The notes beneath the pieces are model-generated. The model did no database searches. It saw only the letters and a list, made by a program, of their open reading frames with translations, and had not been told where the DNA came from. Both the position numbers and the translations under genes were made by a program. A DNA stretch of 51,004 bases from Bacteroidales bacterium (GTDB lineage: Bacteria > Bacteroidota > Bacteroidia > Bacteroidales > JAQUTK01): NCBI GenBank assembly GCA_028709785.1, contig JAQUTK010000028.1, forward strand, positions 1 to 51,004, read 5' to 3'. Numbering within the stretch: position 1 is the stretch's first letter; each line of letters begins with the position of its first letter. This document shows, in pieces, positions 45,311 through 51,004 of the stretch.

Positions 45311-47356
45311 ATGACTGATACATGTCTCTTCTTGTCGCATACACTACTGTTGAAGTTCTCTCTACTCCTGATCGTTGGTTTTTGCAGTTTGCATATGAAC
45401 GCGCAGCACTCTTTGCTTACCGTTGACGAAGTTATGGAGCGAGTTGCAGATGGTGAAGAAGCACCTCAGGAACTTCGCGATGAATTACTTTTCCTCTCTC
45501 AACATCCCATCAATTTGAATCGGCTCAGTCGCGAAAGATTAAAACAGATCCCGTTTTTACGAGACTATCAGATTGATCAGATACTTCTCTATTTTGCCAC
45601 ACACAAGAGATTTGAAACGCTCTATGAATTACAATTGATAAAAGGAATGGATGCGGTAACAATCCAGAACCTTCTGCCATTTGTTGTTATTGGTGCTCTC
45701 GAACCAGCCACATTGAAACTCCCGCAATTGATTGCTCAATCTGAGCAAGAATTATTCTTTAAGGGTTGCACTTGTTTGCAAGAGAAAAAAGGATTCTCAC
45801 GTGACACCTCTTCTTCCGGCTTAAGCAGTCGCTATCTGGGCGACAAGTATGCTCATTCATTTCGCTATCGTTTAACATCAAATGATCAGCTTCAACTATC
45901 ACTTATCGGAGATAAGGATGCCGGTGAACCCTTCTTTCATTCAAGATATAATAGCACAGGCTATGATTATTATTCGTTTCATGCCGGACTGAGTAATGTA
46001 GGTTTCCTGAATCGGTTGGTTGTAGGTGATTACACCCTCTCTTTCGGACAGGGGCTCCTCATGAATAGTGGTTTTTCCATTGGTAAGAGCCTGTCCGGCT
46101 CAAATACAGGTTATACTAATCAAGGAATAAAGTTTCACTATTCAAGTGGCGAGAATGATTTCTTGCGAGGAGTCGCATCTACTCTTAATCTTGGTGGAGG
46201 AGAGTATACCTTCTTTTATTCCAGTCGTCATCTGGATGCAATCGGTGATAGTGTCGTTACCTCTTTTAAAGAAGATGGCATTCATCGTACCATGTCCGAT
46301 TTTTCCAAGAAAAACACTCTTCAGATGAAACTTTATGGCGCTCATTTGCAATACAACTTTCAGTGGTTTGAGTTTGGAGTTACGGCATTAACCTATCAAT
46401 TCAATAAAGAGATTTCGCCCAAATCCAAGCCCTATAATCTCTATTATTTTCGAGGTACGGAGAATACAGATATCGGCCTGAATTACAGACTTCACATCGC
46501 CAAATTGCATTTCTTCGGTGAAATTGCTCAGTCACGTAATGGCGCAAAAGCGTCCATCTTATCCGTACAGTCAACCGTTACTTCCGATATTCAATTGTTG
46601 GCTTCGTATCGAAACTATGCCAAAGACTACCAAGCCTATTATGCCAATGCTTTCAGCGAATCTGCCTCTTTCAATGAAAAGGGATTCCTCCTGTCTGCCA
46701 CCTACAGACCGATTTACACCTTTAATATCTCACTTTATGCAGATTGGTTTTCCTATCCATGGCTCAGATATGGCGTTGATTTACCCTCAAAAGGGTCCGA
46801 TTATCGTGGCACGATTGATTATTTACCCTCAGACAGCTGGTCGCATCATCTGGATATCCGATACAGAACCAAGGAAAAGAACGGGTCTGATGCCGGTACT
46901 CTTCAGGAATATACAGTGAGCAATATCAAATATCAAACAATCTACTCTTTTGACTCATCTTGGAAGCTGAAGAGCTTGTTTGCATACAACAGATACAAAG
47001 AGGAGAATACCTCCCCTTCCCATGGCTATTTGTGTTCAGAATCGCTGCTGTGGAATATTCCCGCTAACCATTTAAAAGTCGATATCAACGCTACTTTATT
47101 CCACACGGACAGTTATGATTCGCGCGTTTGGTTGTACGAAAACGGAGGGCTTTATGCTTCATCCATGACTTCTCTGTATGGCCATGGATACCGTTTGGGA
47201 GCGTCTGCAGGCTATAAGATACAAGAGAACCTGACCCTTTGGGCCCGTTATGCCCAGACGACCTATTCAAACAGAAAGTTCATTGGTTCGGCATTGGAAG
47301 AGATTAAAGGCAACAGAAAAAGTGATGTTTCCTTCTATATCCAATGGTTGTTTTAA
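45311..47356 (+). CDS. Helix-hairpin-helix / outer-membrane beta-barrel fusion protein
   Basis: A 681-residue protein with a hydrophobic signal (LLLKFSLLLIVGFCSLHMNAQ). Residues about 50-130 carry two ComEA-like helix-hairpin-helix motifs: PINLNRLSRERLKQIPFLRDYQ and, after FETLYELQ, LIKGMDAVTIQNLLPFV. From about 165 to the end the sequence alternates in short amphipathic strands rich in Tyr, Phe, Ser and Gly, and ends in Phe (FYIQWLF), the mark of an outer-membrane beta-barrel. The combination is known in Bacteroidetes genomes but I know of no established function; the HhH part could bind DNA in the periplasm. A weak box (TATCTTTA, 45279-45286) precedes the start. It stands alone between a terminator and a radical SAM gene. 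Confidence 0.82.
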   Translation: MTDTCLFLSHTLLLKFSLLLIVGFCSLHMNAQHSLLTVDEVMERVADGEEAPQELRDELLFLSQHPINLNRLSRERLKQIPFLRDYQIDQILLYFATHKRFETLYELQLIKGMDAVTIQNLLPFVVIGALEPATLKLPQLIAQSEQELFFKGCTCLQEKKGFSRDTSSSGLSSRYLGDKYAHSFRYRLTSNDQLQLSLIGDKDAGEPFFHSRYNSTGYDYYSFHAGLSNVGFLNRLVVGDYTLSFGQGLLMNSGFSIGKSLSGSNTGYTNQGIKFHYSSGENDFLRGVASTLNLGGGEYTFFYSSRHLDAIGDSVVTSFKEDGIHRTMSDFSKKNTLQMKLYGAHLQYNFQWFEFGVTALTYQFNKEISPKSKPYNLYYFRGTENTDIGLNYRLHIAKLHFFGEIAQSRNGAKASILSVQSTVTSDIQLLASYRNYAKDYQAYYANAFSESASFNEKGFLLSATYRPIYTFNISLYADWFSYPWLRYGVDLPSKGSDYRGTIDYLPSDSWSHHLDIRYRTKEKNGSDAGTLQEYTVSNIKYQTIYSFDSSWKLKSLFAYNRYKEENTSPSHGYLCSESLLWNIPANHLKVDINATLFHTDSYDSRVWLYENGGLYASSMTSLYGHGYRLGASAGYKIQENLTLWARYAQTTYSNRKFIGSALEEIKGNRKSDVSFYIQWLF

Positions 47357-47365
47357 AATAAAGCG

Positions 47366-47373
47366 TATTTTTG
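47366..47373 (+). promoter_or_regulatory. -7 promoter box of the radical SAM gene
   Basis: TATTTTTG begins 10 bases after the HhH-barrel stop and 27 bases before the codon at 47400. It lies inside the longest open frame, which argues for the internal start. Confidence 0.55.
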
Positions 47374-47399
47374 CGGCTCTAATGATAATACACCATACT

Positions 47400-48176
47400 A
47401 TGTCGCTATTGTTTAATGAAATCATATTTGGTCCGATACACAGCCGCAGGCTGGGGGTCTCTTTGGGAGTAAACCTCTTACCCAGAGATGGGAAATTATG
47501 CTCTTTTGATTGTGTGTACTGCGAGTGTGGCTACAATATTCAGGGAAAGGGCAAGACTGGTATGCCATCTCGCGAAGAAGTGTCTCATGCCCTTGAATTA
47601 AAGCTGAATGAGATGAAAGAGGCTGGTACCGCTCCAGATGTTATCACATTTGCAGGAAACGGCGAACCAACATTGCATCCCTCTTTTGATGCGATTATTG
47701 ATGATACCATTCTATTACGCAACAAATATTTCCCCAAAGCAAAAATATGTGTTCTTTCAAATGGTACGCTGGTCAAGAAAGAGTCTGTATTCAACGCCTT
47801 GAATAAAGTCGATGAAAACATCTTAAAGCTTGATTCTGCCATTCAGGAAACAGTCAGAAGACTTGATTCGCCTAATCTGCGAACCTTTTCTATTCACGAA
47901 ACAATCGCCTCTTATAAGAAGTTTAACGGGAAACTAATCATTCAAACACTCTTTGTCAGAGGAACTCATAATGGAAAGACGATAGATAATACGAACCCTC
48001 TGGAAATCGCCGACTGGCTCAGTGCCCTCGAAGAAATAAGACCAGCCTCTGTCATGATTTATACCATCGATCGCGCCACGCCGGAAAAGAATCTGGTTAA
48101 AGTTCCGGTTTCCGAATTGAAAGAGATAGCGGCGAAAGTCAAAGCGCTCGGCTTCAAAACTTCTGTTGCAGGATAA
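47400..48176 (+). CDS. Radical SAM protein of unknown substrate
   Basis: A 258-residue radical SAM enzyme with the Fe-S triad Cys34, Cys38, Cys41 (CSFDCVYC). It begins LFNEIIFGPIHSRRLGVSLG; FAGNGEPTLHPSFDAI is the SAM-binding GGE-like segment. There is no C-terminal auxiliary-cluster domain. The longest frame starts at 47250 inside the preceding gene; 47400 is preferred because of the promoter at 47366 and because the family sequence starts there. This is a common stand-alone protein in Bacteroidetes, distantly like the wybutosine-type radical SAM proteins; the reaction is unknown. Confidence 0.88.
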   Translation: MSLLFNEIIFGPIHSRRLGVSLGVNLLPRDGKLCSFDCVYCECGYNIQGKGKTGMPSREEVSHALELKLNEMKEAGTAPDVITFAGNGEPTLHPSFDAIIDDTILLRNKYFPKAKICVLSNGTLVKKESVFNALNKVDENILKLDSAIQETVRRLDSPNLRTFSIHETIASYKKFNGKLIIQTLFVRGTHNGKTIDNTNPLEIADWLSALEEIRPASVMIYTIDRATPEKNLVKVPVSELKEIAAKVKALGFKTSVAG

Positions 48177-48218
48177 AAGAAAAGAGATCTCAACCAGTTT
48201 TGCAGACCTCTTTTCTTT
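48175..48218. terminator. Terminator between the radical SAM gene and the SulP gene
   Basis: An imperfect stem, AAAAGAAAAGAGATCT (48175-48190) with AGACCTCTTTTCTTT (48204-48218), overlaps the radical SAM stop codon and lies between convergent genes. Confidence 0.65.
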
Positions 48219-48235
48219 CACACTTTTTGGCGATC

Positions 48236-49948
48236 CTATTTGATTTCCGGCTTGTGATTCGTACTCTTATTTAACTGATCAATAATTGTTTTTGCCATTA
48301 TCAGCGCTTCATCAATGTTACTGCAGATATTCTCTTTGCCGAGCAATTCATAAAAACCGGCTTTCTCAAGTACTTGATGAACGTTTGGCTTTACTCCCGA
48401 GAGCACAATCCGGGTCTTCCCTTTCTTCGCCATACGGCAAAGACTCGCAAGGTTATGGATACCGGTAGAGTCGATAAAAGGCACTTTTCTCATCCGTATA
48501 ATACGCACTTTTGGTTTGTCTCCCATCTGAGCCATTTGGTCTTCAAACTTGTTGGCAATGCCAAAGAAATACGGACCATCAATTTCATACACTTCGACTC
48601 CATCAGGGATAGTCAGTTTCTCCTGATTCAGTGAAAGATCACTATCTTCACTCAGATCAAGCTCATCTGTTGAAACAGAGATCCTGGTTGTTTCCGCTAC
48701 TCGTCTCATAAACAACAAGCAAGCCAGAATCAATCCAAACTCAATCGCAACGGTAAGATCAAAAATAACTGTCAGAAAGAAAGTTGTCAGTAAAACAGAA
48801 ATATCTGATTTCGGATTCTTCATCAGCGAACGGAAAGTACGCCATTCACTCATGTTATATGATACAATAACAAGTACACCTGCCAGACAAGACATCGGAA
48901 TCAAACTGGTGAGTGAACCGAGACAAAGCAGTATCAGCAAGAGAACGATGGCGTGAATGATGCCTGCCACCGGAGTACGTCCACCGTTATTAATATTGGT
49001 CATTGTTCGCGCAATAGCACCTGTCGCAGGAATTCCACCAAACAGCGGCGTAAACAGGTTGGCAAGTCCCTGACCGATCAGTTCCTGATTGGAGTTGTGC
49101 TTTTCGCCGATAACACCATCTGCCACTGTTGCTGAAAGGAGCGATTCAATGGCTCCCAGAACAGCGATTGTAAATGCCGCAGGAAGCAATCCTTTGATAA
49201 TGACCCAGCTCAAATCGGGTACCTGTGCCTGAGGCAATGAGGCCTGAATCGTGTAACGGTCACCGATTGTTTCGATCGAGGTGATTCCGGCATAGTTTTT
49301 TAGAATATACACAAGCAGCGTCATGAAAATGATGGCAACCAGCGAACCGGGTATTTTTTTAGAAAACTTCGGAGTGAGGGCAATAATCAGGATACTTCCG
49401 ATTCCCACAAAGACCGAAGGAAGATCCAGCGAAGAAATATTCTCCGCGTAAGCTCCCCATTTGCTGATGAAGTCGGCAGGTACACTTTCCATCTGCAGAC
49501 CAAATAAGTCTTTGATCTGAGTCGCAAAGATTGTCAGAGCAATACCGCTGGTAAATCCGACGATAATAGGATAAGGGATAAATTTGATAATGGTACCCAG
49601 TTTGAAGACGCCGAGTAAAATCAATAATACACCCGCCATCAGTGTCGCGATGATCAGTCCTTTTTCTCCGTATTGTTGTATGATACCATACACAATGACA
49701 ATGAAAGCTCCGGTAGGTCCACCAATCTGAACTTTGCTGCCTCCGAAGAAAGAGACGATAAAACCTCCGATAACAGCAGTGATCAGACCTTGTTGAGGAG
49801 ATACTCCGGAAGCTATACCAAAAGCGATGGCCAGCGGAAGGGCTACAATACCCACAATAATACCCGACATCAGGTCTGCAAAGAACTTCTCTTTAGAATA
49901 ATCCTTCAGAGAGGAGAAGAGGGCCGGTTTAAATTGAAATACGTTCAT
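48236..49948 (-). CDS. SulP-family anion transporter with STAS domain
   Basis: A 570-residue inner-membrane transporter (SLC26/SulP fold). The first 430 residues hold the membrane domain, with the family segments GIVALPLAIAFGIASGV, QIGGPTGAFIVIVYGI and GVGSILIIALTPKF-like stretches. Residues about 450-560 are a cytoplasmic STAS domain with RKVPFIDSTGIHNLASL, including the conserved DSTG. The substrate may be sulfate, bicarbonate or another anion; nothing in the neighbourhood decides. Monocistronic with its own promoter. Confidence 0.92.
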   Translation of the reverse strand: MNVFQFKPALFSSLKDYSKEKFFADLMSGIIVGIVALPLAIAFGIASGVSPQQGLITAVIGGFIVSFFGGSKVQIGGPTGAFIVIVYGIIQQYGEKGLIIATLMAGVLLILLGVFKLGTIIKFIPYPIIVGFTSGIALTIFATQIKDLFGLQMESVPADFISKWGAYAENISSLDLPSVFVGIGSILIIALTPKFSKKIPGSLVAIIFMTLLVYILKNYAGITSIETIGDRYTIQASLPQAQVPDLSWVIIKGLLPAAFTIAVLGAIESLLSATVADGVIGEKHNSNQELIGQGLANLFTPLFGGIPATGAIARTMTNINNGGRTPVAGIIHAIVLLLILLCLGSLTSLIPMSCLAGVLVIVSYNMSEWRTFRSLMKNPKSDISVLLTTFFLTVIFDLTVAIEFGLILACLLFMRRVAETTRISVSTDELDLSEDSDLSLNQEKLTIPDGVEVYEIDGPYFFGIANKFEDQMAQMGDKPKVRIIRMRKVPFIDSTGIHNLASLCRMAKKGKTRIVLSGVKPNVHQVLEKAGFYELLGKENICSNIDEALIMAKTIIDQLNKSTNHKPEIK

Positions 49949-49998
49949 TTCTTAAGAATGTTAGTTGTCTACTCGTTTTTTAAGTTGTAATTTCGCGG

Positions 49999-50006
49999 CA
50001 AAGGTA
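49999..50006 (-). promoter_or_regulatory. -7 promoter box of the SulP gene
   Basis: CAAAGGTA reads TACCTTTG on the minus strand, 51 bases before the SulP ATG. Confidence 0.55.
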
Positions 50007-50243
50007 CCTAATATTCCAATAAATATGTTCTAAAACATCTGTTTAATGAGTTTCCCAATTAAACACACCCTTTTAGAGCTCTCTGGCGGCTGTTTCTTGC
50101 TATTGTTTCGTACGAATTCCGGGGTGCGGATAAAGCGTTCCAACTGTGGTTCAGCGTCTTTCAGAAATAAATCAGGATAAACCGTTTAGCTTATTTAAGC
50201 ATTCACCGGATGATAATCCGAATCATTTTGTTGTTGAAATGAG

Positions 50244-50251
50244 TATATTTG
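50244..50251 (+). promoter_or_regulatory. -7 promoter box of the rubrerythrin gene
   Basis: TATATTTG lies 38 bases before the rubrerythrin ATG. A -33 element at the usual distance is not evident. Confidence 0.55.
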
Positions 50252-50288
50252 CAGAAACAGATTATTCACTTATTAAATAGTACAAGAC

Positions 50289-50867
50289 ATGACTAAAAGT
50301 ATTAAAGGAACACAGACAGAAAAGAATCTGATGTGCTCATTTGCAGGCGAGTGCCAGGCACGTATGCGTTATACTTACTTTGCCGGAGCTGCGAAGAAAG
50401 AAGGATTTGAACAGATTGCTGCCATTTTTACAGAAACAGCAGATCAGGAAAAGGAACATGCCAAACGGATGTTTAAGTTTTTAGAAGGGGGAACAACCGA
50501 AATTACAGCCTCTTTCCCTTCAGGAGTGATCGGTCGTACGCTTGATAATTTGCAGGCAGCCGCAGCCGGTGAGTTGGAAGAGTGGTCAGAATTGTATCCT
50601 TCTTTTGCAGAAACAGCAGAGAAAGAAGGATTCCCGGAGATTGCCATGATGTATCGGAAGATTTCCGTTGCAGAAAAAGGGCATGAAGAACGTTACCGTG
50701 CTTTTGTAAGTAATATTGAAACAGCCTCTGTATTTGTCAAAGAAGACGAAGTCATCTGGCAGTGCCGCAACTGTGGATATATTCATGTCGGTAAGAAGGC
50801 GCCGGAGAAATGTCCGGCTTGTCTCCATCCTCAAGCTTATTTCGAAGTCAAAGCTGAGAATTATTAA
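50289..50867 (+). CDS. rbr: Rubrerythrin
   Basis: A 192-residue non-haem diiron peroxidase that protects anaerobes by reducing hydrogen peroxide. The N-terminal four-helix domain has the ferritin-like metal-binding glutamates in FAGECQARMRYTYFAGA and ADQEKEHAKRMFKFL, with the second pair in EKEGFPEIAMMYRKISVAEKGHEERY. The C-terminal rubredoxin domain carries CRNCGYIHVGKKAPEKCPAC. Monocistronic. It ends 10 bases before the right terminal repeat, whose dyad can act as its terminator. Confidence 0.97.
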   Translation: MTKSIKGTQTEKNLMCSFAGECQARMRYTYFAGAAKKEGFEQIAAIFTETADQEKEHAKRMFKFLEGGTTEITASFPSGVIGRTLDNLQAAAAGELEEWSELYPSFAETAEKEGFPEIAMMYRKISVAEKGHEERYRAFVSNIETASVFVKEDEVIWQCRNCGYIHVGKKAPEKCPACLHPQAYFEVKAENY

Positions 50868-50877
50868 TCCAAAGAAC

Positions 50878-50916
50878 AGAGGCTGTCTCAAAATCAACAT
50901 TGAGTCAGCCTCTTTT
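50878..50916 (+). terminator. Dyad downstream of rubrerythrin, inside the repeat
   Basis: This is the mirror copy of the dyad at 89-130. The stem core GAGGCTG...CAGCCTC, extended by CTCAA/TTGAG with one mismatch, is followed by TTTTGT. It can terminate the rubrerythrin message. Confidence 0.6.
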
Positions 50917-50931
50917 GTATAAACTAGAAAA

Positions 50932-51004
50932 ATGATTTTTTTCAAAATAAATTCATCTGTTCAATTCTCAGGAATCGATTTATTGAGATTAGTTGATTTT
51001 AGAG
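50932..51004 (+). CDS. Partial open frame leaving the window, possible transposase N-terminus
   Basis: Right-hand copy of the frame at 1-73. ATG at 50932, then 23 further codons without a stop up to the window edge. It begins 54 bases inside the repeat tip. Family not assignable. Confidence 0.35.
   Translation, partial: MIFFKINSSVQFSGIDLLRLVDFR

Larger units (their letters stand above)
49949..50288. other. Divergent promoter region of the SulP and rubrerythrin genes
   Basis: A 340-base gap with the SulP promoter at its left end and the rubrerythrin promoter at its right. At 50210-50226 an ATGAT-N7-ATCAT inverted repeat lies just upstream of the rubrerythrin promoter. The stretch 50045-50200 has no recognisable gene or motif. 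Confidence 0.55.
50878..51004 (+). repeat. Right terminal inverted repeat, probable insertion-sequence end
   Basis: Exact reverse complement of bases 1-127. The match begins at 50878 (base 50877 is C where the left copy would predict A) and continues to the last base. Both copies run outward from the same tip, so two copies of one element in opposite orientation flank the 50.7 kb of unique sequence. The two flanks cannot come from a single insertion, because opposite ends of one element are not identical over 127 bases. Confidence 0.8.

Noticed and set aside
1..51004. Circular element or plasmid closed by the terminal repeats
   Set aside because: The terminal copies are inverted, not direct, and the content is chromosomal housekeeping (parE, cysS, pnp, coaD) with no replication or mobilisation gene.

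Overview
The window looks like a gene-dense stretch of a Bacteroidales (Bacteroidetes) chromosome. Three things point there. Most transcription units start just downstream of a TAnnTTTG box, the -7 element of the Bacteroidetes primary sigma factor. Several genes are phylum markers: gldH behind ricT and a DNA polymerase III delta-prime gene, DUF4492 in front of cydAB, DUF4369-type lipoproteins, and an outer-membrane barrel carrying helix-hairpin-helix motifs. The rhamnose locus has the arrangement known from gut Bacteroides. I cannot fix the genus. A type IX secretion (T9SS)-like C-terminal domain on the giant surface protein favours a T9SS-bearing lineage of the order. No phage, CRISPR array, tRNA, rRNA or defence system was seen.

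Layout. (1) 0.1-4.7 kb: pnp, a thioredoxin-like lipoprotein without its redox cysteines, and greA plus a HIT protein. (2) 4.9-12.5 kb: thioesterase and cysS; a hypoxanthine-DNA glycosylase behind the cytochrome bd operon DUF4492-cydA-cydB; dgt and an orphan lipoprotein. (3) 12.5-23.4 kb: a complete L-rhamnose system on the minus strand. rhaB, rhaA, rhaT, rhaD, a GH78 and a GH106 alpha-L-rhamnosidase are read in that order, followed by the AraC-type regulator from its own promoter. Rhamnosides are cleaved outside or in the periplasm, rhamnose enters by RhaT, and RhaA/RhaB/RhaD yield dihydroxyacetone phosphate and lactaldehyde. (4) 23.5-28.3 kb: a PH-domain membrane protein, trmB and mrp; a dipeptide epimerase; ilvE. 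(5) 28.4-31.2 kb: holB-like, ricT, gldH. (6) 31.3-39.2 kb: speA, then the operon cvfB, GNAT-like, parE, coaD, S41 protease. (7) 39.7-50.9 kb: an 1804-residue repetitive surface protein, the HhH/beta-barrel protein, a radical SAM enzyme, a SulP transporter and rubrerythrin.

The two ends of the window are exact inverted copies of the same 127 bases. The copies run outward from the same tip, carry a terminator-like dyad, and contain a reading frame that leaves the window. The best reading is that the window is a whole assembly contig, cut where it enters two oppositely oriented copies of one insertion sequence; 127 is a standard assembler k-mer length.

I did not find a clearly new multi-gene system. 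The most interesting items are the giant modular surface protein, the HhH/beta-barrel fusion as a possible DNA-handling outer-membrane protein, DUF4492 as a possible small subunit of cytochrome bd, a terminator-like hairpin in the greA leader, and perfect hairpins punctuating the rhamnose operon. Several start codons were moved downstream of the longest possible one because a promoter or the preceding gene occupies the extension (2470, 10304, 13438, 21805, 30756, 47400).
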